A DNA stretch of 39,511 bases from a virus. Shown here one piece after another: positions 23,718 to 31,175 of this stretch (position 1 is its first letter; every line of letters starts with the position of its first letter). The notes under the pieces are model-generated. The model worked only from the letters and a program-made list of their open reading frames with translations. It was not told the origin of the DNA and did no database searches. The position numbers were made by a program, and so were the translations under genes. The stretch spans positions 1 through 39,511 of the IMG/VR virus record IMGVR_UViG_3300034200_001358. One strand, written 5' to 3'.

Positions 23718-26030
23718 TCAATCCCCGTATGCGTCGAGCTTTACGACAAGGGCGCGGACAGTAAACGGGTAAGGCAGGCGCTGACGGAGGTAGATGTCGC
23801 TGTCGTCGGAGTAGTCGCCCGCGACGACAACCTCCGCATCGCCGGAAAAGGGCGGCGGGCTGGCGTCCATCGGGTCGTCGAAGTCCCGCGGGTAGATCCA
23901 GAGCCACTCGGTGCCATTGGTGCTGGCCTCCCCTGCCAAGGACTTGAACAGGCTGACCTCCACGCGATTGATGCGCTTCTTGCGTCCTCGGGTCGGGCCG
24001 TCGCGCAGATCGAAGTCGAACTTCATAGGCAAAATCGTCGAGGTGTAGGGCAGACCGGCCAGAACCTTGGTGTAGGTCTTGTCGAGGGTGATCTGACCGC
24101 TGGCAACCGTCTCGTCGGGCTGGACGGCCCCGTTGGCCAAGACGCTGACCGCCTTGCCTTCCAAGTGGGAAAGTCCGGTGATGGTGGCCGTCGCGGTGCC
24201 GGAATAGCGTTTGGCACAGTCGAGATACCACCAGTCGTCCTTGGTCTGGGCCTCAAACTTGGCGCGGTTGTCGGCCTTGAATCGTTCGATGTAGCGTTTG
24301 GTCTGCCCGTTGATCGTGCGCTTGACCACCAGCCAGACCTCGTCGTCCGCGCCGGACAACCCGTAGACGGTGGCGACGGATTCAAATTCCCCGTCGGTGG
24401 TGTGCCGGTGCCATGCGACGACCTCTTGGTCGCGCTCGTAGGACATGCCCACCAGTTGGCCATCGCCCCGCACCGCCCAAAGGATGGCGTCGGGCTGTTG
24501 CTGAAAGGCCAGTTCGACCAGTTCGCCTTGGGTCACATGCTCGGACAAAACGGTCAGATCCGGCGCAACCCATCCGTCGCGCTCAAAGTTATAGGTCAGT
24601 TCGCGCACCTTGCGTCCGCGGCGCTGGACGAAGAGCAGGACGTCGTTGAGCAGGATGGCCCGCATGGTCTTCGATCCAAAGCTGCTTTGCTTCTGGGCCT
24701 GCACGTTGGTCGAACTGAACGCTTCGCCGCTATTGGCCCCGCCGATTGTCCACTCGTCGCCGCTGGTTCCCAGCATGAGGCGCTTCTGGCTGAACATCCA
24801 TTCGATGCGGTTGCCTTCAGACGAGGCCACGGTGAATTGCAACCCGTCGTCCGCGCCAACTCCCAGTTGGAAGTTTTCAAAGTCATCGACCTTGCTGCAC
24901 CAGACGGTGTTGGGCTGGTGGGCGGTGCCGCCGAAGCACAGGCGCTGTTCGTGGATAGCGACGGCCCGCGGGTAGCCGCGCACCGCGGAGAACGCGGCCT
25001 CGCTCCACTGGGTGGTTCCGGTGATGACTGATCCCAGCCACTTGTTGACCGTGGCTCCGGCGCTGGTGCCGCTGGCCACGCTGTTGATCGTGACGGTGCC
25101 GCCGCTGTTGAAGTCGGTGGATTCAAGGAAGACGCGGGCGCTGGTGTTGGAGGAATAGTTAAGCACTTGCAGCTTGAGTCCGACGCGCTCGTCCTCGGTG
25201 CCGGTGGCGGTAAAGTTGCGGGCGGTGGTCAGCGAATTAAACTCCCGCACCACTTCGTAAGCGGTAAATCCGCTGCCGCCGTTGGCATCCATTTCCTTTT
25301 GCGGGATGCGAAGCAGGCGCACGGTGCCGATCCATGTGCCAACTGTGGTCAGCGTCCAAGAGCCTTGGATGTCCAAGGTGTCGGTCGTTGTCTTGTTGGC
25401 ATCGATGGTTGTCGAAATTGCCCCGCTGTTGCGCGGCCACTGGATAGCCCACTGGCTACCCACATGGCCCGCTTGGAAAACAGACGCGCTGGCGGTCAAC
25501 GTGGCGCTGCCAGAGGCCGCGGAGGAAGCAATGGTGGTGGTCGTGAGGTTCTGGTCGAGAAGCGGCGGATAGCTCCACGCGACGGTGGTCAGCGTCCAAT
25601 CGTTATCGGCCAAGCGGGCCAGTTTGCGCGGCGCGTGGTTGGCGTGCGCGATATACATGATGTCGTTGACTTGGACGTATTGCAGTTCGCGCAGTTCGCT
25701 TTCTTGGTAAGGACTGGCCACTTCCAAGGGCGAGCCGCCGGAAAGCACTTGCGAGTCGTTGCCCCAGAACCGGATGTATTGGTGGCCAAACTCCAAGACA
25801 AAGCGGGTGGTCACGCTGAAGTTAAACCCGATCAGACGGCACCGCTGGTTGGCGTTCTTGGCCTCGCCCAAGTATTCGGTGCCAGCGCGGCGGTAGACGC
25901 CTCCGTAGGGCAGGACGACCATGTTCTCCAGCGTGCGGCATCCGCTGCGGTATTTTTCGACGTCCGTGCGGGCGTCCATGTAAGGACTCAACTCGCCTGC
26001 ATTGAGGGCGGTGACGAGGAGATTGGCCAT
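23718..26030 (-). CDS. Tail tubular protein B, gp12-like nozzle (770 aa)
   Basis: N-terminus MANLLVTALNAGELSPYMDA, then RSGCRTLENMVVLPYGGVYR and RRAGTEYLGE, is the hallmark of podovirus tail nozzle proteins (T7 gp12 class). About 770 residues is the usual size. It forms the distal tail tube below the gp11-like adaptor encoded just upstream. Mostly beta-propeller-like sequence with no unusual insertions seen. Confidence 0.92.
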   Translation of the reverse strand: MANLLVTALNAGELSPYMDARTDVEKYRSGCRTLENMVVLPYGGVYRRAGTEYLGEAKNANQRCRLIGFNFSVTTRFVLEFGHQYIRFWGNDSQVLSGGSPLEVASPYQESELRELQYVQVNDIMYIAHANHAPRKLARLADNDWTLTTVAWSYPPLLDQNLTTTTIASSAASGSATLTASASVFQAGHVGSQWAIQWPRNSGAISTTIDANKTTTDTLDIQGSWTLTTVGTWIGTVRLLRIPQKEMDANGGSGFTAYEVVREFNSLTTARNFTATGTEDERVGLKLQVLNYSSNTSARVFLESTDFNSGGTVTINSVASGTSAGATVNKWLGSVITGTTQWSEAAFSAVRGYPRAVAIHEQRLCFGGTAHQPNTVWCSKVDDFENFQLGVGADDGLQFTVASSEGNRIEWMFSQKRLMLGTSGDEWTIGGANSGEAFSSTNVQAQKQSSFGSKTMRAILLNDVLLFVQRRGRKVRELTYNFERDGWVAPDLTVLSEHVTQGELVELAFQQQPDAILWAVRGDGQLVGMSYERDQEVVAWHRHTTDGEFESVATVYGLSGADDEVWLVVKRTINGQTKRYIERFKADNRAKFEAQTKDDWWYLDCAKRYSGTATATITGLSHLEGKAVSVLANGAVQPDETVASGQITLDKTYTKVLAGLPYTSTILPMKFDFDLRDGPTRGRKKRINRVEVSLFKSLAGEASTNGTEWLWIYPRDFDDPMDASPPPFSGDAEVVVAGDYSDDSDIYLRQRLPYPFTVRALVVKLDAYGD

Positions 26031-26033
26031 GAT

Positions 26034-26639
26034 CTATTGGCTGGACGGGAACTTGGTGTAGCGGGCGGCGACAAGGTCGCTGTTCGTCCACGGCATCTTG
26101 CGGCGCAGGCGCTCCTCAAAGGCGTCGGCCATGCGGGCCTTGGGGCCGGTGATGGCTTCGTATTCTTGCAGCAACTCCTGCGGCATGTTGCGGCTTCCGG
26201 TTAGCGGGCCTGCCAGACGCGAGGCCAGCATGGTGGCCAGCGCATGGACAAACAGCGGGTGGTAGAACGATCCGTCTTCCACGCGGGCGACATACCGGAT
26301 GTTGGCCTCCTCCGCGTTGGTCAGAAGCTGGTCGCCTTCGACGCTAAACTCCCCCAACCTTTCGTTGGGTTCGTAGCCATTGAGTTGGACGACGCGCAAG
26401 CAATCAACCGGCAACTGGTAGGCGCTTTCCCATTCGCTTTGCGGGGCGGTGGCCAGCTTGTTGAGCGCGGAGCGGCGCATGGCGAAGTTCCAGCGATGCC
26501 CTTGCAAGACTTCGTCGCGGGTCTGGGCGAAGAAACGATTGCAAAATTGGGCCTGCTTGCTGTCGTCGGTCAGCGCCATGATCGGGCTGATGCCCAGCTT
26601 GGCCAAAGCCAAGTTGCAGATGGATGTTTCGTCGGCCAT
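26034..26639 (-). CDS. Tail tubular protein A, gp11-like adaptor (201 aa)
   Basis: MADETSICNLALAKLGISPI followed by FCNRFFAQTRDEVLQGHRWN FAMRR is characteristic of the T7 gp11 gatekeeper family, which links the portal to the nozzle. Size is normal. It begins a new transcriptional unit after the strong terminator at 26648-26681 or is reached by read-through. Confidence 0.9.
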   Translation of the reverse strand: MADETSICNLALAKLGISPIMALTDDSKQAQFCNRFFAQTRDEVLQGHRWNFAMRRSALNKLATAPQSEWESAYQLPVDCLRVVQLNGYEPNERLGEFSVEGDQLLTNAEEANIRYVARVEDGSFYHPLFVHALATMLASRLAGPLTGSRNMPQELLQEYEAITGPKARMADAFEERLRRKMPWTNSDLVAARYTKFPSSQ

Positions 26640-26647
26640 GAAAAGTT

Positions 26648-26681
26648 AAAAAGGTGGCAGGCGTTTATTCGCGGCCTGCCA
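26648..26681 (-). terminator. Rho-independent terminator after the capsid genes
   Basis: On the minus strand TGGCAGGC (26681-26674) pairs perfectly with GCCTGCCA (26662-26655) around an 11-base loop, followed after CC by five T and then AACTTTT. It stands between the head genes and the tail genes and would limit read-through of the highly expressed capsid message. Confidence 0.75.
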
Positions 26682-26701
26682 GCGCGTTAATCAGTCGGGA
26701 C

Positions 26702-27169
26702 TTACAGTTTGTAAGCGATGAGGAAGCTGATTTTCTTCCCTGCGGTCACCGCATTGGTGCGGGTGATCGCGGCGACCACACGCTGGGTGGCCTCGGTTAC
26801 GGTGTAACGGGGCAACACGCTGGTGGCGATGGCGGGGGTAACCGCCGTGGAACCCGCGGTGCTGCTGTTGAGCGAGATGCTCGTGGCGCTGTAACGGTCG
26901 TCGTTATCGGCATCCCCGATTTTGGGGATAGCAACAGCGGAACCGCCAAGGCTCGCCTCGTTAGAGACGCGCCACAGTTCGGGCATTGGCACTGCGCCGA
27001 CGGGCAGGACGGCCACTTCGATGGTGTCCCCGCTCGCGGCTTCGGTGCCGGTGGTGGTGTAGGTCGCTTCCGCGTAGCGGACGTCACCGTTGGTGAGGTC
27101 TGCCGAATTGCGGTTGCGGACGTTAAGCGTCAGATCAACTGGCGCGAGGTCAGTGTAGAAGGCTGGCAT
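26702..27169 (-). CDS. Probable head decoration or capsid-associated protein (155 aa)
   Basis: MPAFYTDLAPVDLTLNVRNR followed by a Thr/Ser/Ala-rich beta sequence (ATYTTTGTEAASGDTIEVAV). No signature I can name, but position directly after the major capsid gene, good Shine-Dalgarno context and composition fit a small capsid stabilising or decoration protein. It ends just before the strong terminator. Confidence 0.6.
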   Translation of the reverse strand: MPAFYTDLAPVDLTLNVRNRNSADLTNGDVRYAEATYTTTGTEAASGDTIEVAVLPVGAVPMPELWRVSNEASLGGSAVAIPKIGDADNDDRYSATSISLNSSTAGSTAVTPAIATSVLPRYTVTEATQRVVAAITRTNAVTAGKKISFLIAYKL

Positions 27170-27194
27170 GATGTTATTTCTCCTTGGTTAGTTG

Positions 27195-28100
27195 TTAGAG
27201 AACTTCGTCACACGGGACTTCGACGACTTTGGCTTCCTGCATGCGCGTGGCGCCCAAAGAGGCGACAGTGCGGATTTGCAGGGCGTGGCTTTTGTCGGCA
27301 CGGATGTCCACATGCACTTTGCGTCCCGCGTCGGCCAGCTTGAGGCCGGACTTGACGTAGGCAAAGCAGGTGCGGACGCCGGTTCCACTCGCGTAGGGCA
27401 AGAGGCCGGAAGCAACACGGCGGAAGGTGAATCCCATGAACGTGTTGATCTCGCCATTGACCAAGGCGCGAACGGTGTTGAAGTCGCCGCTGGTCACCTC
27501 GGTCGTGCGAAGCAAATCTTGGATCTGCTTGGCGGAAACGACCATGATGCGCGGATCGCTGTCATCAACTTCAGCGTTGGTGAGCAGGAACGCCGCTTGA
27601 CGCAGCTTGGCGATGGTGAGGCCACTGTTGGCCGCGGAGCCGGACTCGACGTAATCGACGGCGATCTTCTGCCCAGCGGGCAAAGCGGTCGGCGTGACTC
27701 CGGTTTCTCCGGTGTAGGCGGTGCCAAGGGCGGCATCGATGATCACCTTGTCGGCGGTGCGGGCATAGGCGGCGGCGTGATTGGCAACCGTCTCGCTCTG
27801 GGGAAGGCTAACCTCGCCCAGATACTCGCTGTCCCACTCGTCGAACAACGTGGCGTGTTCAAACGGATAGGGGCGAAGCCAGCGTTTGGCCAAGGCCACA
27901 TCGCTGATGTTGGTGTCGGCTGCGCGGCTGGTGATGCGTTGCATCTCCACTGCGCCCATTTGATTGTAGGATTTCTCCTTGCCGCGGACTGTCTCGACGG
28001 AAACGAATTCGCGCAGCTTGGAAAGTTTCTGCTGAAGCAGATGCTCCCAGTTGCTGGAGAACTCCGTCGTGAAGTATTGCGGAATTTGTGATACGGGCAT
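27195..28100 (-). CDS. Major capsid protein (301 aa)
   Basis: MPVSQIPQYFTTEFSSNWEH, then LQQKLSKLREFVSVETVRGK and a Trp/Arg-rich middle (LAKRWLRPYPFEHATLFDEW) match a phage capsid family of HK97 fold found in podoviruses. The C-terminal half contains the beta-rich AVDYVESGSAANSGLTIAKL. Length is about right. A strong AGGAG lies before the ATG, consistent with high expression, and scaffold, portal and terminase genes are upstream. Confidence 0.88.
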   Translation of the reverse strand: MPVSQIPQYFTTEFSSNWEHLLQQKLSKLREFVSVETVRGKEKSYNQMGAVEMQRITSRAADTNISDVALAKRWLRPYPFEHATLFDEWDSEYLGEVSLPQSETVANHAAAYARTADKVIIDAALGTAYTGETGVTPTALPAGQKIAVDYVESGSAANSGLTIAKLRQAAFLLTNAEVDDSDPRIMVVSAKQIQDLLRTTEVTSGDFNTVRALVNGEINTFMGFTFRRVASGLLPYASGTGVRTCFAYVKSGLKLADAGRKVHVDIRADKSHALQIRTVASLGATRMQEAKVVEVPCDEVL

Positions 28101-28116
28101 AACTAACTCCTTTGGT

Positions 28117-28128
28117 TTTGACTAAACC
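28117..28128 (-). repeat. 12-mer GGTTTAGTCAAA, copy 6 (capsid leader)
   Basis: Exact minus-strand copy 16 bases upstream of the capsid ATG, directly before the Shine-Dalgarno. Confidence 0.85.
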
Positions 28129-28292
28129 GGCGTCGTGCCGATCTCGTCGGGTTGATTGGTTGTGGTGTCCTCGGCGCTACCGATTATCCGCGAGCGCGGG
28201 TCGTCGGCCTTGGGCTGCCGTCGGACAGGCTCCACAAGGAGTTGTCTGCCTAACTGTGCGCGAGAATTGCGCTGCGCCACAATTGGCGCAAG

Positions 28293-28304
28293 GGTTTAGT
28301 CAAA
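28293..28304 (+). repeat. 12-mer GGTTTAGTCAAA, copy 7 (intergenic)
   Basis: Exact plus-strand copy, three bases after the hairpin at 28273-28290, in the capsid leader. Confidence 0.85.
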
Positions 28305-28423
28305 AAAAGTTCGCGGCGCTTTCTTTAACAAGACCGGCGCTTATTTAAGCAACGTGTCGATGCCTTAAACATGTTGTCCGAAACGTGTATAGAAAACTGC
28401 TATTTTTCGACAGATTAGCAGGA

Positions 28424-28522
28424 GGGCGGTGGCGGGACTTGCACCCGCTTTGTTACATATTCTTGTGTTATTTTGTAACGCTCCACTGTCTGGCCGCGTG
28501 TCCATCTCCACGCCGCACCGCC
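28424..28522 (-). ncRNA. tRNA-like element with non-canonical anticodon region
   Basis: The minus strand begins GGCGGTG and ends CACCGCC, a perfect seven-pair acceptor stem. A perfect five-pair T arm (GCGGG-TGCAAGT-CCCGC) stands in the correct place, and a D-like arm (GCGTG/CACGC) follows the acceptor. The region between (about 47 bases) holds only a GTTACA/TGTAAC stem with a 16-base loop and no 5-bp/7-nt anticodon arm. The T loop has TGC where TTC is usual, and CCA is not encoded. It could be a decayed class II tRNA or a tRNA mimic. It starts 3 bases after the stop of the upstream gene. Confidence 0.45.
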
Positions 28523-28525
28523 AAA

Positions 28526-28678
28526 TTATCGTCCGTTCAACGCGATGTAGACGAACGCGAAGTTGCTGAACATGTAGCCGACGAAGACCGCGCACATGGG
28601 GCGGTCGTCCTGCATGTAAAACCCCGCCGCCGTCCAGCCGTAGCAGAGCGTGCAGATGAGTAGCGGGACAAAGGTCAC
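28526..28678 (-). CDS. Small membrane protein (50 aa, GTG start)
   Basis: Starts at GTG 28678, which overlaps the upstream stop as GTGA, and reads MTFVPLLICTLCYGWTAAGF then FVGYMFSNFAFVYIALNGR. Two hydrophobic segments with a short polar turn (YMQDDRP) predict two membrane passes. No family recognised. It precedes the tRNA-like element. Confidence 0.6.
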   Translation of the reverse strand: MTFVPLLICTLCYGWTAAGFYMQDDRPMCAVFVGYMFSNFAFVYIALNGR

Positions 28679-28965
28679 CCGATGACTCCGTCGTTGTGCC
28701 GCGCCAGCCAGCCACAGACCTCGCTGACCAGACGCCCGATCTCGTCCACGCACTCTTCGTCCAAGTCAAAAAGACGGGCGTGGATTAGTTCGTGGCAGGC
28801 CAATTCGATGCCGCGGTGACTGATAGCGTCGGGATGGATGTAGATCGTGCGGTCGTCCTTCACGCACAACCCGTCGTGGGTCACGCGGGCCGGTGGGCGC
28901 TGAATCTTGATCCGCCACGGTTTGCCATCAATGGCGAGACGTTTGGTCGGGATGCGGCGGCTCAT
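28675..28965 (-). CDS. HExxH metallopeptidase-like protein (96 aa)
   Basis: Contains ELACHELIHARLFDLDEECV: a zinc-binding HELIH at residues 58-62 with acidic residues downstream that could supply the third ligand, as in small SprT- or ImmA-like metallopeptidases. Only 96 residues, so it is a minimal domain. Among head genes it might act on virion proteins, and this genome shows no other obvious protease, but processing activity is speculation. Frame upstream of ATG 28965 is a shadow of other genes. Confidence 0.65.
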   Translation of the reverse strand: MSRRIPTKRLAIDGKPWRIKIQRPPARVTHDGLCVKDDRTIYIHPDAISHRGIELACHELIHARLFDLDEECVDEIGRLVSEVCGWLARHNDGVIG

Positions 28966-29213
28966 TTCAGTCGGTAGTGCGGAACGGGCCGGACGCGCTC
29001 GGCCAGCCGGATGGTGAAGTTGCGTTTCTCGGCCAGTCCTTGCTCGATCTTCCGGCGCACTTGTGTGCTGGTGATGCACTCGCTGCGTCCGCGGGCCTTG
29101 GCCAGTTGCTTGATCGTGAACCAGCCCTCCGGCACTTCTTCGACCGGAATGGTGGGCTGCGACAGGGCTTCGCACCACTGGGCCAGTTGCTTGTCGGCTT
29201 TGGTCTGTTTCAT
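28962..29213 (-). CDS. Hypothetical protein, possibly winged-helix (83 aa)
   Basis: MKQTKADKQLAQWCEALSQP, then GWFTIKQLAKARGRSECITS with TQVRRKIEQGLAEKRNF: a helix-turn-helix-like arrangement in which a short wing (VRPVPHYRLK) ends the protein. May bind DNA. The start overlaps the phosphoesterase stop and the end overlaps the peptidase start. Confidence 0.6.
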   Translation of the reverse strand: MKQTKADKQLAQWCEALSQPTIPVEEVPEGWFTIKQLAKARGRSECITSTQVRRKIEQGLAEKRNFTIRLAERVRPVPHYRLK

Positions 29214-29950
29214 AGCGGTAACTGGTAGTGCGGATCGAAGACCGCAATGTTGACGTTGCAGTTGGTGCCATTGAACGACCCGAAACACGCGGCATGTCGC
29301 CATCCCAGCGTCTGCCGCCGGATGGCCGAATACCCGATGTCCAGCTTGATCCCGCACCCGATGTTGTAGCCGATGGCCTTGTTGTGGATGCGGGCGCTCT
29401 CCATCGCCACGCGGTGGGTGTGGCCCATGACCACCGAATGGCCCACCATTTCCGCGGTGTCCCGCGCCGCCGACACGTTATACATGGCCCCGTGGGTAAA
29501 TCCGGTGTCGCCCAGCATGAACATGCCGCTCTTGTGGACGCCCGCGTAGGGAATGATCTGGCACTTGAGCTTGCCCATCTCGTCCTCAATGCGGGACAGG
29601 ACGCTGCTGGCCGCGTAGGACAAGACCGCGTTGGGACTGTGGGCCAGTTCGGTCAATCGACTTTCGTGATTTCCGAAAAGAAAGACGTCGGGCTTGAGTT
29701 CGCGCAGGAAAGCCAGTCCTTGCATCAGATCGTCGGCCAGATCGGCCCCGTGGTCGGCGCTGTCGCTGTCTTTGCGAGCGCCGGAGCGCAGGGCGCGGGC
29801 ATCGATGGCATCGCCCAGATGCAGGACAAAGTCCGGCTTCCACGCTTCGCGCAGTCTCAAAATGGCGTCGAGCGCCCGCGGATCGGCCTCTGACCCGTGG
29901 GTGCATGTGCAGGCCAGAAACTTCTGCCAGCCTTTGGTTTTGTTGGCCAT
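29210..29950 (-). CDS. Calcineurin-like metallophosphoesterase (246 aa)
   Basis: Carries the ordered motifs of the family: HLGDAID (residues 44-50), LFGNHESR (91-98), GFTHG and VVMGHTHR, which bind two metals and hydrolyse phosphate esters or nucleic acids. The first motif, normally D-x-H, reads CTCTHG, so the first Asp ligand is missing and His18 remains. Activity may therefore be altered. Phage relatives sit among head genes, but their substrate is unknown to me. Confidence 0.82.
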   Translation of the reverse strand: MANKTKGWQKFLACTCTHGSEADPRALDAILRLREAWKPDFVLHLGDAIDARALRSGARKDSDSADHGADLADDLMQGLAFLRELKPDVFLFGNHESRLTELAHSPNAVLSYAASSVLSRIEDEMGKLKCQIIPYAGVHKSGMFMLGDTGFTHGAMYNVSAARDTAEMVGHSVVMGHTHRVAMESARIHNKAIGYNIGCGIKLDIGYSAIRRQTLGWRHAACFGSFNGTNCNVNIAVFDPHYQLPL

Positions 29951-29972
29951 GATGAGCCGATTGTTGAGCCGA

Positions 29973-30842
29973 TTAGGCGCTGGTCAGCATCCGGCGCACT
30001 TGGTCAACAACTTCCGCGTCACCCTCTTGGTAGCGCGAGTAGAGCGGGTTGGCTTGGTTGGTCATAATGTCGCGGGCGCGGGCGCGGGTGCTGCTCGCTC
30101 CGGTCTGGTCACCGGCCACCAGCTTGTCGTCGGAGAGCTTCTCCGCGAGGCTGACGATGGCCTTGACCACTTGCGGATCGACAAACCCTTGGGACGTCGG
30201 ATCGACTCCGGCGGTCACCGCGGCGCGGCGTGCCAGTTCGATCTTCTCCGGCATCTTATCGCCCCACACCTTCTGGAGTTCGGCGCGTCCGGTTTCCAGT
30301 TGGGTTTCGATCATCTGGGCGGCGGCTTGGTTCATCAGCGCGGCCCGCTCCATGTCGAACTTCATAAACTCCTGCATGGCGGCGGCAGGCACGTTGTGCT
30401 TGTGGGCGAGTTCCGCGGCCTTCTTGGCCACGTTGTCGTCCCATGTGACCCCTTCCGGCAGTTGCTCCGGTTTAAGGTTGTAGGCTTCGGGCGATTCGGG
30501 AACGCCGATGGCTTTGCGGTAGGCGGCAACTTCTTCCGGCGTAGACTTCTCACTGGGAGGAACGATGGCGTTGGCCTTCTTGCCCAAGAGTTGCTCCAGC
30601 CCTTGGTAGGACTTGGAAAGGCTTTCAACGTCAGCCTTGTCGTTGCGCCAAAACTTCTCCGGTAGCCATTCGGGCTTTTCGGCTACTGCGGGCGCTGGCG
30701 CGTCGGTGGCGCTGGCAGGCGCACTGGAAAGGAGTGTCCCTTCCGTTGTGGTGTTGAGGTTAGCAGCGGGTGCGGTGGACGCGGAAACAGCGGCGCTGTC
30801 CGCGGTGGTGCTGGTTTCAGAGGTGGTGGTTGCATCAGTCAT
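29973..30842 (-). CDS. Scaffolding protein (289 aa)
   Basis: Low-complexity acidic/Thr/Ala N-terminus (TTTSETSTTADSAAVSASTA), then PEWLPEKFWRNDKADVESLS with SYQGLEQLLGKK, a hallmark of T7 gp9-type scaffolds, and a charged helical C-terminus. Scaffolds guide capsid assembly and leave before packaging. It lies between the portal and the major capsid gene, as expected. A copy of the 12-mer lies 26 bases before the ATG. Confidence 0.85.
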   Translation of the reverse strand: MTDATTTSETSTTADSAAVSASTAPAANLNTTTEGTLLSSAPASATDAPAPAVAEKPEWLPEKFWRNDKADVESLSKSYQGLEQLLGKKANAIVPPSEKSTPEEVAAYRKAIGVPESPEAYNLKPEQLPEGVTWDDNVAKKAAELAHKHNVPAAAMQEFMKFDMERAALMNQAAAQMIETQLETGRAELQKVWGDKMPEKIELARRAAVTAGVDPTSQGFVDPQVVKAIVSLAEKLSDDKLVAGDQTGASSTRARARDIMTNQANPLYSRYQEGDAEVVDQVRRMLTSA

Positions 30843-30868
30843 GGTGGTTGGTGTTGGTTGGTTGTTGT

Positions 30869-30880
30869 TTTGACTAAACC
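30869..30880 (-). repeat. 12-mer GGTTTAGTCAAA, copy 8 (intergenic)
   Basis: Exact minus-strand copy between the Bbp19-like gene and the scaffold gene. Confidence 0.85.
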
Positions 30881-30884
30881 GCGT

Positions 30885-31175
30885 TTAGCGGAGGACTTCG
30901 GTGGAGGGCCGCTCGACGTCGGCATCTCCGACGACGGGCAGCGAAAGTTTGTGTTCGATGAAAAGGATCACCTCGCGCTGGCCGTCACGCACCGCGGCGG
31001 CGATGGGATCAAACGGACGTCCCAGCGTGCGCTCAAAGGCGGGCCGGTTCATACGGAAATAGGCGCGGAGGTTGTCCAAGACAACGCGCCCGTCTTCGTT
31101 GTCGAAACAGCGGTGGTAAGCGTTGTTGATGCGCTGAAGGCTTTTGCTGCGCTCCAGTTCTTTGTCGGTGGTCAT
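30885..31175 (-). CDS. Bbp19-like phage protein (96 aa)
   Basis: RINNAYHRCFDNEDGRVVLD followed by FRMNRPAFERTLGRPFDPIA and VRDGQREVILFIEHKL resembles the Bbp19 family of small phage proteins located next to portal genes. Role not established to my knowledge. It overlaps the portal stop by ATGA. Confidence 0.75.
   Translation of the reverse strand: MTTDKELERSKSLQRINNAYHRCFDNEDGRVVLDNLRAYFRMNRPAFERTLGRPFDPIAAAVRDGQREVILFIEHKLSLPVVGDADVERPSTEVLR

Larger units (their letters stand above)
28101..28423 (-). other. Long leader of the capsid gene, structured and without ORFs
   Basis: Together with the tRNA-like element this is the largest gap in the genome (28101-28525). It holds two copies of the 12-mer (28117 and 28293), a hairpin TGCGCCA-CAAT-TGGCGCA (28273-28290) and a second one formed by GACA/TGTC and CTCC/GGAG (28224-28246). 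No convincing coding frame is present. It may be a regulated capsid leader. I see no clear -35/-10 pair. Confidence 0.5.

Noticed and set aside
23199-25031. Plus-strand ORF of 610 codons opposite the tail nozzle gene
   Set aside because: Antisense shadow in GC-rich DNA. The minus strand encodes a clear gp12-like protein, and the plus-strand product has no domain or start signal.
28111-28128. TTGACT in the 12-mer read as a -35 promoter box
   Set aside because: No consistent -10 follows at the copies, orientation varies, and several copies are inside genes.
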